Shown: piece after piece, positions 52,680 to 61,623 of the stretch
How the letters are laid out: every line of letters begins with the position of its first letter
Numbering within the stretch: the first letter of the stretch is position 1
NCBI GenBank assembly: GCA_900547775.1
Contig: URHW01000001.1
Location: 62,001 to 126,000 of the forward strand
DNA length: 64,000 bases
Reading direction: 5' to 3'
Source: an uncultured Mycoplasmatota bacterium
GTDB lineage: Bacteria > Bacillota_I > Bacilli_A > RF39 > UBA660
The notes under the pieces: model-generated
The model's database searches: none
What the model saw: only the letters and a program-made list of their open reading frames with translations
What the model was told of the DNA's origin: nothing
Position numbers and translations under genes: made by a program

Positions 52680-54470
52680 TTATAGTCCTCCACCTGAGCC
52701 AAATGAATCTAGTTCATCTTGAGTTAGAACTACATTTATTCTCATACGTCTGTTACCGCAGACAAATAAAGCCTCACCTTGACTATATGTCTTAATGCTT
52801 TCTTTCTCATTGTCGTTTAAGTCAATTAATCTTGATAAGTCTTCAACTGCTTGTTTTTTTAATCCCATTACTAAGTAATATGCGGCATTATCAAAGATTG
52901 CTTTACCATGAACAAAAATATTTTCAGCAGCAAAGTCTGTTGGTTGCTGTGTAATGATAATTGTTCCAGTATTGTATTTACGACTACGTCTTTGAATTTG
53001 TGCAAGGAACTCGGCACCTAATTCATTTTTGCTTGATAATAGAACATGAGCTTCATCTACAAACATAACTGTATTTGTAGATTTATCTAAACATAATCCC
53101 CATGCATATTTTAGGATATTGAAGAACAAAGCATTTCGAATATTTTCATCACTATTCATTAGTTCTTTAATATTAAATACGATGAAATCACTCTTAGTTT
53201 CAATCGTAGTGTGACCGTTAAAATAGAACCTTAATTCTTTTACGAATGGTCTAATTCTTAGTTCTAGACGCTCCATGACATCTTTTTCTCTAGTTGCTTC
53301 TGGCATTGATAAAAGTTTACCTTTTATGGTTGCATAGACATCATCAAAGATTGGAAAGTCTTTAGATGTAAATTTACTAAAGTCTGTATTAAAGTCAATG
53401 CCAAATCTTTTATAAGTATCTTGAACTACTTCACTAAACATTGCTAGAACGTCTTCTTCAATAGATGGATAGTAGTATTTCATGAAGGCTTTTAGTGATT
53501 GTAAGGTTCTTGTTAGAACTGTATATCCTAATCCTTCTTTAATCTCATCTTCATCAGCATCAAAGATTACTTCCAGTGGGTTTACCATACCAAATGCTCC
53601 ACCACGGCCTAAGTCAATGAAGTCTCCACCAAAATTGTGAGTCATTTCACTTAATTCACCTTCTGGGTCGATTGCTACTATTTTACATCCGTTTCTGATG
53701 TGAGTTCTAAGCATTAATTTAGCAGCTGTAGATTTACCACTACCTGATGTACCCAAAATAATCATGTTAGCATTATTTCGATTAAATTCTTTTTTTGTTT
53801 GATATAAAAATTGGTTAAATAAAACTACACCGCCAGAGAAATCAACACCTAATAATGTGCTTGATCCTGGATCTTTAATGCTATCAAATACGAATGGATA
53901 CATTGCTGCTATTGTTGGACTTGGTATAGGGATACCTACTCTTTGCTCAACATCTTGTTTTGGGAATATTGGAATCATAGATTTTAAGACTTTTTCTTGT
54001 TCAAACATCATTGGGATTCCTCTCATACCCATCGCGTCAAGATAATTTCTAACTTGCATCTTTTTATTTTCTAATTCTTCTTTAGTATCAGCAGTTAACA
54101 TGATATGCATTTGAAAGTCGAATATTTTTGATTGAGTTGCTGCTAGCATTTGGACAAATGATTCTAAAGATTCATAGTCTTGACGAATTCTTTCTTGAAG
54201 AGTTCTTTCATTTTCATGTTGATAACGTTCTTTTAAGTCAGCAATTTCTTTATTAATCATACGACTCATTGTTGAAAAGTCGATCGGAATATGTTTAATT
54301 ACTACTTTTACTCCTGGTAAGTTAGTAACGTTTGCTAGAAACCCTGGCCCGATTATTTTAGGATAACTTATGATAGTTAATATTGTTGCATATTTATCGC
54401 TAATCATAAATTCATTTACGTCGAATTTCATACCTTTAGGAGCTATTTCACTTTTAAATGTATTAGACAT
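52680..54470 (-). CDS. VirB4-like ATPase, C-terminal part (split gene)
   Basis: 596 residues. Mid domain then ATPase: Walker A LGTSGSGKST (239-248), VAIDPEGELSEM, Walker B VMFVDEAHVLL (468-478) and IIITQQPTD. Powers the T4SS. Normal VirB4 is one chain of about 800; here 185 + 596 residues are encoded by two overlapping frames (8-base overlap, ATG with its own GGTGAT). Confidence 0.94.
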   Translation of the reverse strand: MSNTFKSEIAPKGMKFDVNEFMISDKYATILTIISYPKIIGPGFLANVTNLPGVKVVIKHIPIDFSTMSRMINKEIADLKERYQHENERTLQERIRQDYESLESFVQMLAATQSKIFDFQMHIMLTADTKEELENKKMQVRNYLDAMGMRGIPMMFEQEKVLKSMIPIFPKQDVEQRVGIPIPSPTIAAMYPFVFDSIKDPGSSTLLGVDFSGGVVLFNQFLYQTKKEFNRNNANMIILGTSGSGKSTAAKLMLRTHIRNGCKIVAIDPEGELSEMTHNFGGDFIDLGRGGAFGMVNPLEVIFDADEDEIKEGLGYTVLTRTLQSLKAFMKYYYPSIEEDVLAMFSEVVQDTYKRFGIDFNTDFSKFTSKDFPIFDDVYATIKGKLLSMPEATREKDVMERLELRIRPFVKELRFYFNGHTTIETKSDFIVFNIKELMNSDENIRNALFFNILKYAWGLCLDKSTNTVMFVDEAHVLLSSKNELGAEFLAQIQRRSRKYNTGTIIITQQPTDFAAENIFVHGKAIFDNAAYYLVMGLKKQAVEDLSRLIDLNDNEKESIKTYSQGEALFVCGNRRMRINVVLTQDELDSFGSGGGL

Positions 54471-55020
54471 TACTCATCACCGTCCCATACTCATTTTTTG
54501 CTCCCCCATTAAGGAAGTTCTGAAGCAAAAATTTTAAGTCTTCATCACTTGCTTGTCTTGAATTTAGTCCACAACCGGCTAAGTTTGCAATCATGGTTTG
54601 AATTCTTTTTTGAACTACTTCTAATTTTTTATCTCTGAACAAGAAGAAATATTCTGTATCAACTGCATTAACACTGCTGCCGCCAAACATCTCGGCTTTT
54701 TGAATATCCTGATTAATTAATTTTCTTACGGCTTGATTTTGCGCATTGTCATATTGAAGTTGTAGTTGTGATAAGTATAGTTTTATATCTACTGGTCTAT
54801 CTGCAACTACTAGCCAAAATTCGTAGTCAAGTGTGTTATAAAAGTTCCTTAAGTTAAAGATAATATTATTTTGTGTTTGATAATCTAATATGAAAATATT
54901 TTTGGGTTCAACTTTAATTCCTGTTACATAATAATTATTATTTAAGATAATCATTCCGTTTTGAATTGCTTTAACAGGTACCCAATCTTCAGAAAATTTA
55001 CTTGTCTTCTGTTTTGCCAT
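54463..55020 (-). CDS. VirB4-like protein, N-terminal part (split gene)
   Basis: 185 residues: start of a TraC/VirB4 chain (WVPVKAIQNGMIILNNNYYVTGIKVEPKN...). Ends TVMSNV just as the next frame begins. Overlaps the PrgI-like gene by 23 bases, RBS GGTGTAA. Either two subunits or a programmed frameshift product. Confidence 0.85.
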   Translation of the reverse strand: MAKQKTSKFSEDWVPVKAIQNGMIILNNNYYVTGIKVEPKNIFILDYQTQNNIIFNLRNFYNTLDYEFWLVVADRPVDIKLYLSQLQLQYDNAQNQAVRKLINQDIQKAEMFGGSSVNAVDTEYFFLFRDKKLEVVQKRIQTMIANLAGCGLNSRQASDEDLKFLLQNFLNGGAKNEYGTVMSNV

Positions 55021-55321
55021 AGCTATTACACCAACCTTTCCAATAATAAACTCGATTATTTGTATAATATGTGAATACGTTTTTGATAAACGTTCTAACG
55101 TTATGCTGATTTGGCAGAGGAACTATTAAGAACGTGCATACAAGAGCTGGAGTTAATATTAAGAATGCCGTTTTCATATCATTAGTTTGAATTGATAGCA
55201 TAAGTACAAAACTTACTACTACTCCAGTTATGAAGATTATCAAATCCGTTGTATTGAATAGGCCCAATATCAGCATAGATTTTTTTGAGTTTGCTGGTAT
55301 CAAGTAATTATTGTTTCCCAC
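54998..55321 (-). CDS. PrgI/VirB3-like membrane protein
   Basis: 107 residues. GTG start at 55321, 8 bases after AAAGGAGG. N-terminal YLIPANSKKSMLILGLF then two helices, with LPNQHNVRTFIKNVFTYYTNNRVYYW, the PrgI-family signature. Partner of VirB4 at the membrane. Confidence 0.88.
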   Translation of the reverse strand: MGNNNYLIPANSKKSMLILGLFNTTDLIIFITGVVVSFVLMLSIQTNDMKTAFLILTPALVCTFLIVPLPNQHNVRTFIKNVFTYYTNNRVYYWKGWCNSYGKTEDK

Positions 55322-55335
55322 TTTTTATTCCTCCT

Positions 55336-55767
55336 TTATTTAATTCCAAATGAACCTAGAAGTGCTTTGCATCTATCAAGTGCTTTTCCTGAAAATAGAT
55401 AATTTACAAAGTACTCAGTATTTGTATATCTGTCATCCTGATGTACTATTAGTCCTGCTTTTTTAGAAAATGAAGAATTAGTTCTAAGTGTTTTGTTAAG
55501 TTCTTTAACACATGCTCTGTATAAACTGGGATTTTCTTTCATAACTCTGTCTAAAAGACCTACCATCTGTGTATAATAATATGTATCAATTTCTTTTAAT
55601 GTTTTAAATCTTCTAAAGTTTCCAGAGTAAAATTCTTCCTTTTCATTTTCCCAAGCACTTTTTATTATGCTTTCTTCTCCTGATTGCGTGCTTAGTAATA
55701 ATTCATATTGGGTACGATATTCTGTACATAATTTGCTTATAATTTTTGCATCAATTTTGTCTATCAT
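55336..55767 (-). CDS. Soluble protein of the T4SS operon
   Basis: 143 residues, helical, no helix for membrane. Motifs KIISKLCTEYRTQYELLLSTQSGEES and FRRFKTLKEIDTYYYTQMVGLL. Stop and ATG overlap by one base with the VirB6-like gene. Not recognised. Confidence 0.6.
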   Translation of the reverse strand: MIDKIDAKIISKLCTEYRTQYELLLSTQSGEESIIKSAWENEKEEFYSGNFRRFKTLKEIDTYYYTQMVGLLDRVMKENPSLYRACVKELNKTLRTNSSFSKKAGLIVHQDDRYTNTEYFVNYLFSGKALDRCKALLGSFGIK

Positions 55768-57908
55768 TATTTACCATCCTTCTTTGCTTGTTCTGATGCT
55801 AAACTAGATTGACTCTTCGCAATTGAGTTATTAAGTGCCGTTTCTAAATCCTCATATTGTTTTGCAAATTGTGCATAATTAATGTTTTCGGACTTAGCTT
55901 GAGTTACTAAGTCATTTACCATGCCAGAAAGTTTATCTCTTTGTTCTGGGTCATCTATTGTAAATGCAACCTGTTCAAATTGTTTTGAAAGTGTTTGTGC
56001 ATAATTGATGCATCCATCTTGTCCAAGTTTTTCTAAACTCTTTGCTTGTTCTGCTGATAATAAATCTTTGTAAACGGCCTTAATTGTTTTTTCTCTATCG
56101 TTTGCTGTACCAAAATTGTATGTCTTGTCACCTACTGTAATTGAGTTTCCACTTTGTACTACACGTTTTCCAGAGACACTTGCTAGTCTGCTTGCTAATT
56201 CAGCACTAGTTAGTTTACCTTGATATGAATCAGTAATAAGGTCATCTCTACCTTTTTTGATGTTATTATATGAGCCTTTATTAGCAACGTTTTTCAAGAA
56301 TGAACCAACTGTATTTTTTAGTTTTGTTTGATTATCTACAGAACGTTGTAATACTGAATTGCTTCCATCAGTAAGGTAGTCTGCAAATGTTGAAGCTGCA
56401 TCCGCGATATTATCTGTCATACGGTCAAATACTGTAGAGTATTCTTTTGCTTTTTCTGCAACTGCTTTTTTAATTTGCTCTTCACTCCACTCTGGATGTA
56501 ATGTACGTAAAGTGTTTGTGTATTCTTCACCATGTTCCTCAATCCACTTATTTTCAAGTTGTCTATTATGTGCTTCTCTATCATCTCTATGCTCATCAGC
56601 GGTTGAACGCGCTCCGACAATTGTATCTTTTACTTTGGTAATATCATTAAGGCCTCTACTTTGAACCCATCCTTGACGACCGCCACCGATAAGTCCTCCA
56701 AAACCAGTTTTAATAACTTGACCAACGCTTTTTCCAGCACCAATTCCTTTTATTACATTTCCAACTGCTGTTGTTCCTGCAGCACCTAACACAGATGCAC
56801 CACGTAATGCGTATTCATTTTCATTAAGTTTTTTCTTGATGGACATTTGAGGTATTTTAACGCTGAAGATTTCTTCGAGAAGTTTCGGAGCATCTTTAGC
56901 AAATTTTAAGATTCCTAGAATTACTACTACTGTAGCAATAACATTAATAAAAAGTCCTCCACCACTTGCAAAGATATTTATATCTGACACAAACGATATT
57001 AATAACATCGCAAAGTTTATTATGACTATTCTTTCAAAAACCTGGAGATATGTTTTAGTAAATTCACTGAACCATTTGTCAAACTGACCACCTTTTGGCT
57101 TCGTTATCCTTAAAAATATTGGAATTGGAGCGATTAACTTTAAAGCGCCTAGTTTTGCTGCTCTAACGCCCAAATCAAGTGAAAATGATAAGAATAAATA
57201 TGCTGCAACTACTCCGGCAATCGTGCTTAATGGAAATAAATATTCCATATCATCATCATATATTCCATCTTTTAGGTCTTCATCATGCATGAAGTTCCAA
57301 AGACCACCTATACCATTTTTAGCATTATCGGCCATTTCTTTGTATCTTGAACATAACTTGACGGATGAGCTCTCACATTCGGTTAGCGTAACCGGCTCTT
57401 TGTTTTCATCTATCGGATGGTAAAATGCCGTAAAGATTGTTACCGAAACATTTAGAGCACCTTTCGTTTGTCCATTTTCACCAGAATCACTTGCGGTTGA
57501 ACCCATGATAAGATTACCAATTGTGTTGTTTTCTATTATATGATTTTGAAATATTTGCATGTATTCACATATTAATGGAAATAAGGTAACTAAAACAATT
57601 GAAATTATTGTATTTTGAACAATATTTTTTACTGATTTTTCTCCTTTGCTCAATGAGTCAGGGTCAACGATTGCCAAGATTATATTATATGCAAAAACGA
57701 ATAGCATGACTATTCCGATTATTGTATAAATCCTTCTGGATATTACACCAACATTTTCTGTTGAAAATACTTCTACTTTACTTACTACTTCAAATAGTTG
57801 ATAACATATATTAATTGCTAAATAGATTACATAGTCAATTGTAAGAAGAATTCCATAAAAGGCATTTGATACCCAATTTCCAATTATACTTCCTGTGAGT
57901 GTTCCCAT
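55767..57908 (-). CDS. VirB6/TrbL-like polytopic channel protein
   Basis: 713 residues from ATG 57908 (GGAGG upstream). N-terminal half with about eight helices (TIDYVIYLAINICYQL, IIGIVMLFVFAYNIILAIV, VATVVVILGILKFAKDAPKLL), then a Gly/Ala region and a 300-residue Lys/Gln/Asp soluble tail. Fits VirB6/TrbL of Gram-positive T4SS. The tail is unusually long. Confidence 0.85.
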   Translation of the reverse strand: MGTLTGSIIGNWVSNAFYGILLTIDYVIYLAINICYQLFEVVSKVEVFSTENVGVISRRIYTIIGIVMLFVFAYNIILAIVDPDSLSKGEKSVKNIVQNTIISIVLVTLFPLICEYMQIFQNHIIENNTIGNLIMGSTASDSGENGQTKGALNVSVTIFTAFYHPIDENKEPVTLTECESSSVKLCSRYKEMADNAKNGIGGLWNFMHDEDLKDGIYDDDMEYLFPLSTIAGVVAAYLFLSFSLDLGVRAAKLGALKLIAPIPIFLRITKPKGGQFDKWFSEFTKTYLQVFERIVIINFAMLLISFVSDINIFASGGGLFINVIATVVVILGILKFAKDAPKLLEEIFSVKIPQMSIKKKLNENEYALRGASVLGAAGTTAVGNVIKGIGAGKSVGQVIKTGFGGLIGGGRQGWVQSRGLNDITKVKDTIVGARSTADEHRDDREAHNRQLENKWIEEHGEEYTNTLRTLHPEWSEEQIKKAVAEKAKEYSTVFDRMTDNIADAASTFADYLTDGSNSVLQRSVDNQTKLKNTVGSFLKNVANKGSYNNIKKGRDDLITDSYQGKLTSAELASRLASVSGKRVVQSGNSITVGDKTYNFGTANDREKTIKAVYKDLLSAEQAKSLEKLGQDGCINYAQTLSKQFEQVAFTIDDPEQRDKLSGMVNDLVTQAKSENINYAQFAKQYEDLETALNNSIAKSQSSLASEQAKKDGK

Positions 57909-57919
57909 TGTTTTTCCTC

Positions 57920-58267
57920 CTACTCTATGCAAGTTGTGTATGAATCATTGATGAAGCTTAATAAAAGATTTAATATTATTGGCAAGAAAAATAATACTAC
58001 TATTAAAATTAGCCTTGTAATAAGTTTTTTATTAACTTTTTTATATTCTTCTGGGTCTTTGTTCACTAAAGCAACTATATAGTCATAAGTTGAATAAGCA
58101 ATTACCAGTATTGGTCCTAAAATTTTCATATATTTGAAAATATTTGATAAATCTTCCATTGTTGATTCACCTAATAGTCCTGAACATGTTTCTTCTGATA
58201 ATGCATAAACATTATTATTTATAGTTAAAATTAAACCTAGTATTATAAGCCAAGCCTTTTTTTTCAT
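57920..58267 (-). CDS. Small two-helix VirB2-like membrane protein 1
   Basis: 115 residues from ATG 58267 (AGAGGT upstream). Signal-like helix to ...NNNVYA, Cys in SEETCSG, a helix (MKILGPILVIAYSTYDYI), a DPEEYKKVNKKLITR cytosolic loop, a second helix and terminal Cys. Shares this plan with the proteins at 59354 and 61623. Confidence 0.6.
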   Translation of the reverse strand: MKKKAWLIILGLILTINNNVYALSEETCSGLLGESTMEDLSNIFKYMKILGPILVIAYSTYDYIVALVNKDPEEYKKVNKKLITRLILIVVLFFLPIILNLLLSFINDSYTTCIE

Positions 58268-58335
58268 ATTAATCAAACCTCTATATATACAACATAATTT
58301 TAATATAAAATCAATCATATTGCAAGGAAAATGCT

Positions 58336-59235
58336 TTAATTATTTTTATATGCATTTTCATTTTGATTTTTGGGTTCGTAAATATCAGTTATTCGAATAA
58401 ATAATGCTTGGCGTCCCATTGAGTCATAGCTTTTATTGAATTTTTTTCTTGGAACTTTGATTTCTTTTTCGTCTTTTAATGGGTCATTTATATAATAATT
58501 ATTTTTATCCATACCAATTACTACAACAACATGTGCATTTTTTGGATATGTATAGGTTTTAGATTTATCGTAACTAAACCATTCATAAACTTCTTTGGCT
58601 TCGGTGTAATCGGTTGTTGTCCACACTAGGACAGGATCCCCACTTTGAACATATTCTTCTAGTGGCCTTTTGTCATTTGAGGTAAAAACGTGACCGGCAG
58701 TATCTTCGGGAAGCATTTCTTTAAATATAGAATATATAGAATTTTTTATAACTGGTAAGAATGTTCCCCAGCCTCTTTTAGGATCGCTTGGGTCTCCAGC
58801 ATAATATTCGCTAGGGTCTGGCCCGTAACGAACACCATTTTTTTCATAAACATCTTCTTTTGGAAGAAATGTATCAACATATGTTGCCATATCAATATCG
58901 ATGCCAGCATAATTAAGTAACATTGTAGCACTAGCCACTTCACATCCATTTGGATAATCTGGATTTTGCTTTACTAGTGGAAAGTTTTTAGTAATGAAAC
59001 TATATTGTAGGTTACTATAGTATTTATCTAATAAGTCTTCATACTCATATATACTATAATTATTTCCTCCTTTTGAGAGTATTAGTTGGTTTGTAAAATA
59101 GTCATCTTTTAATGATGGAATTATTGCATGCTTTAATTTTTCTTTTTCACTAGTAAAAAGTTTATACCATATAAAATTGCTAGATATGATTGTTATTATT
59201 AATAAAATTATTATAAGTTTGTATTCTTTTTTCAT
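58336..59235 (-). CDS. Membrane-anchored C39-like cysteine peptidase
   Basis: 299 residues from ATG 59235; a GTG 9 bases upstream belongs to the ribosome site GTGAT. One helix (about 8-24), then a papain-like domain: NGCEVAS (Cys98), NAHVVVVIG (His235), NDPL (Asp251). Resembles the truncated protein at the left window edge. Possibly cleaves surface or pilin proteins or wall peptides. Led by its own promoter. Confidence 0.8.
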   Translation of the reverse strand: MKKEYKLIIILLIITIISSNFIWYKLFTSEKEKLKHAIIPSLKDDYFTNQLILSKGGNNYSIYEYEDLLDKYYSNLQYSFITKNFPLVKQNPDYPNGCEVASATMLLNYAGIDIDMATYVDTFLPKEDVYEKNGVRYGPDPSEYYAGDPSDPKRGWGTFLPVIKNSIYSIFKEMLPEDTAGHVFTSNDKRPLEEYVQSGDPVLVWTTTDYTEAKEVYEWFSYDKSKTYTYPKNAHVVVVIGMDKNNYYINDPLKDEKEIKVPRKKFNKSYDSMGRQALFIRITDIYEPKNQNENAYKNN

Positions 59236-59250
59236 ATATATCACGATTTA

Positions 59251-59259
59251 ATTATAACA
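59251..59259 (-). promoter_or_regulatory. Extended -10 promoter of the core T4SS operon
   Basis: TGTTATAAT on the minus strand, 15 bases before the ATG. No clear -35. Genes from 59235 to 44670 are nearly gapless, so this may drive the whole core. Confidence 0.55.
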
Positions 59260-59324
59260 GATTGTAATAGTAAAAGTATTTTTATAGTAAATATTTTACA
59301 TTTTATTAGTTATTTTTACAAAGA

Positions 59325-59352
59325 AAAAAATCTCAGTAATCTGAGATTTTCG
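59325..59352 (-). terminator. Strong terminator after the 108-residue VirB2-like gene
   Basis: 10-bp stem AAAATCTCAG/CTGAGATTTT with loop ATTA, then T7 on the minus strand. Confidence 0.9.
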
Positions 59353-59353
59353 A

Positions 59354-59680
59354 TTAGTCACAATTCCAAGGACTTAAAATGCAGTCTTGACATTTTTTGA
59401 AGTTATCAACTGGCATATCTTTGTATCCATTGATAGTTCCAAATAGCCACATTACTACTGTTGGTACGAAGAAAATTAGCACGCCAGCAATTGCACGATA
59501 CATTAAACGCTTACTAGCAACTTTAATATCATCATCTTTACTTCCAACTACTGCTTTTCCTAAATCGAACATACCATATCCAATAATTAATAATGGAATA
59601 GCTATTTTAAATACTGTTAGGATCCAACCAATAAATCCTAATACGTCTGACGCTTGATCACAAAATCCGGTAACGTTCAT
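59354..59680 (-). CDS. Small two-helix VirB2-like membrane protein 2, own promoter
   Basis: 108 residues. NVTGFCDQASDV, helix (IGWILTVFKIAIPLLIIGYG), loop with SKDDDIKVASKRLMYR, second helix, then KCQDCILSPWNCD. C-terminal CxxCxxxPxxC matches the paralog at 61623. Flanked by a strong promoter and terminator, so expected to be abundant: candidate major pilin-like subunit. RBS AAGGGAGATG. Confidence 0.65.
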   Translation of the reverse strand: MNVTGFCDQASDVLGFIGWILTVFKIAIPLLIIGYGMFDLGKAVVGSKDDDIKVASKRLMYRAIAGVLIFFVPTVVMWLFGTINGYKDMPVDNFKKCQDCILSPWNCD

Positions 59681-59706
59681 AATTCACATCTCCCTTACAT
59701 AATTAA

Positions 59707-59735
59707 ATTTTATCTAAATTTTTAAATATTGTCAA
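59707..59735 (-). promoter_or_regulatory. Strong promoter for the 108-residue VirB2-like gene
   Basis: Consensus TTGACA (59730-59735), 17-base spacer, TAAAAT (59707-59712). Confidence 0.85.
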
Positions 59736-59739
59736 CAAA

Positions 59740-60825
59740 TTATTTGAAAAGGCCGAAAAAACTTGTACTTCCTTGTTTTCCAAACCCTAGTTTTAGTAAT
59801 AATTTGTCAACTACTAATAGTCTGTCTGCTCGGTCGTTAATTACCGGCATATTATAATAAACTTTAAATTTTGTTTCATATTCAAAGTTTGATAATTCTT
59901 CATCCTTAATTGCACTTTGATTTAATATTATTTTTCCATCTGCAATTTTTTCTTTAATGTTAATGTCTTTTTTTAGTGCTTTATTTAAACTTATTATGCC
60001 TGGATTTACTAAGTATAAAATATCCTGGCACAGATTTCTTTCTGATAAACCATTTAGGTCTATAAGAATTATTTCTGTATCTTTTAAAGTGTTTATTTTA
60101 TATTTTAAATCTTCTACTGATGTACAAAATGAAATGTCACTATCTTTTAAATATATTGAATCTTGTTTAAACATTTCAAATGCTTTAACTTTATAGTTTA
60201 TTCTTAGTTGTTTTAGTATCATGTACATAAGGGTAGTTGCACCAGCATGCTCAGTTACATTTTGAATACCTATAATTCTTGCACCTGTTTTAATAGATTC
60301 TTCGGCTCTTACATATCCTGGGTTGTAGTCATCATTTATATAAGAATTACTTGTATAAGGATTACTTTGGAATGTTTGATTTCCAAATGTGTTTGGTCCC
60401 ATTCTATTTAATTCTATACTTTGATTTTGTGCTTGACTTAAACTATTAATATATTTAGTAACATCATTTAATGTGTTTGGGTGTGTTAATAAATAGTTTA
60501 TGCCAGCAGCGTTTCTCGTAAAATTGTAATAGCCGTTTTGTACTAAAAGTGTTAGATAACTACTGCTATTTACTAGTTCACTATTATTTAATAGAAGAAC
60601 TGTTTTATTTGGCCCAAAGAAACTTAAAAATCTTAATACTTCTTTTATATCAAAGAAGTTTTTGATAGCGGTTATATCTATTACGGCTTTGCTATATAAT
60701 AGATTTCCAAGTTCGGCTTCAATAGTTTCTCTAGTAAACTCTCCAGTTATGGTTTTAATTGAGTTAATGTCAACACTATCAATAACTTTACTATTTTGAT
60801 TTTTAATTATTATGTTTATATTCAT
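59740..60825 (-). CDS. TadZ/CpaE-like ATPase-fold protein with degenerate P-loop
   Basis: 361 residues. N-terminal receiver-like domain (about 1-115), Asn/Gln-rich linker, then a MinD/CpaE-like domain: GIQNVTEHAGATTLMYM (186-202) in place of the Walker A KGGVGKTT, and TEIILIDLNGL (250-260) as Walker B. TadZ/CpaE proteins place Tad pili at the pole. RBS GGTGAT. Confidence 0.5.
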   Translation of the reverse strand: MNINIIIKNQNSKVIDSVDINSIKTITGEFTRETIEAELGNLLYSKAVIDITAIKNFFDIKEVLRFLSFFGPNKTVLLLNNSELVNSSSYLTLLVQNGYYNFTRNAAGINYLLTHPNTLNDVTKYINSLSQAQNQSIELNRMGPNTFGNQTFQSNPYTSNSYINDDYNPGYVRAEESIKTGARIIGIQNVTEHAGATTLMYMILKQLRINYKVKAFEMFKQDSIYLKDSDISFCTSVEDLKYKINTLKDTEIILIDLNGLSERNLCQDILYLVNPGIISLNKALKKDINIKEKIADGKIILNQSAIKDEELSNFEYETKFKVYYNMPVINDRADRLLVVDKLLLKLGFGKQGSTSFFGLFK

Positions 60826-60836
60826 AGAATCACCAA

Positions 60837-61301
60837 TTAGAAGACGTCATTTTTAGGGAAATATATTGGCTTTGTTTCACCTGTTACAGGGAATGTAAAT
60901 ATTTCACCCATTATTGGTAAGTCAACTCTAAAAAAGACAGTTACCTTGTAGTAAGTCTTTTTTATATTTCCATTAGTATCTTCTGTTTTAGCAATGCAAT
61001 ATTTGAATTTTCTTGAGTTTGTATTACTTGCTTCAAAACCGTGTGCACCTTCACTAGATTGTGATGATACATAATCAGGGCAACTACTATATACAAGGTA
61101 ACCAACATTATTTAAATAGTCTGAAATTTCAGCAACTGTTGAGTCACTTACTCCTTCTTTTTTTTCAATAATATTTATAATACCATTTTTTACTTTGAAG
61201 GCTTTTGAGTAGTTTACAGATATAGCTAAAAAACTTGTAAAAAGTACTATAAAGACAATAACGATAGAAAAAATCCAGGTTCCACCTATCGCTTCTCTCA
61301 T
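60837..61301 (-). CDS. TadE/F-like pseudopilin-type protein
   Basis: 154 residues. N-terminal REAIGGTWIFSIVIVFIVLF, an uncleaved-type helix, then an ectodomain with two Cys (SSCPDY, KYCIAK), probably disulfide-linked. Fits TadE-like minor pilins. RBS TAGGTAAA; 11 bases from neighbours. Confidence 0.55.
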   Translation of the reverse strand: MREAIGGTWIFSIVIVFIVLFTSFLAISVNYSKAFKVKNGIINIIEKKEGVSDSTVAEISDYLNNVGYLVYSSCPDYVSSQSSEGAHGFEASNTNSRKFKYCIAKTEDTNGNIKKTYYKVTVFFRVDLPIMGEIFTFPVTGETKPIYFPKNDVF

Positions 61302-61311
61302 AATTTACCTA

Positions 61312-61560
61312 TTAATTACCTGCTGCTTCGCTATTAGGACATTTAACGTCTACTGTAGTTTCACATGCTTCGTCTTCACAATAATAACAATCACATATTT
61401 CAGTAGTACAGTTTGGACAAGTGGCTGCTGAGCAATGAAGTTTAGATAAAATGTTTGATTTCATTGATGGCCAGATAAGTGTAGTAAACACTACTCCTAT
61501 TGCAGCGATAGCAACTACTGCTACTGCAGTCATACTTAATTCACCTGAAGCTTCTTTCAT
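61312..61560 (-). CDS. Flp-like small pilin with Cys-rich tail
   Basis: 82 residues. KEASGELSMTAVAVVAIAAI looks like a prepilin helix, then a Cys-rich tail CSAATCPNCTTEICDCYYCEDEAC. Own consensus promoter and RBS AAGGAGG. Candidate structural subunit. Not proven. Confidence 0.55.
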   Translation of the reverse strand: MKEASGELSMTAVAVVAIAAIGVVFTTLIWPSMKSNILSKLHCSAATCPNCTTEICDCYYCEDEACETTVDVKCPNSEAAGN

Positions 61561-61586
61561 TATTTATTCCTCCTTATCTTAAATTA

Positions 61587-61615
61587 ATTATATAATAAAA
61601 AGAATTGTAAATCAA
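61587..61615 (-). promoter_or_regulatory. Promoter of the pilin-like operon, nested in the upstream terminator
   Basis: TTGATT (61610-61615), 17-base spacer, TATAAT (61587-61592). The -35 lies in the arm of the 61597-61623 hairpin. Confidence 0.75.
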
Positions 61616-61623
61616 TTCTTTTT
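61595..61623 (-). terminator. Terminator after the 133-residue VirB2-like gene
   Basis: 11-bp stem AAAAAGAATTG/CAATTCTTTTT around TAAAT, then TTATTATA. Confidence 0.8.
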
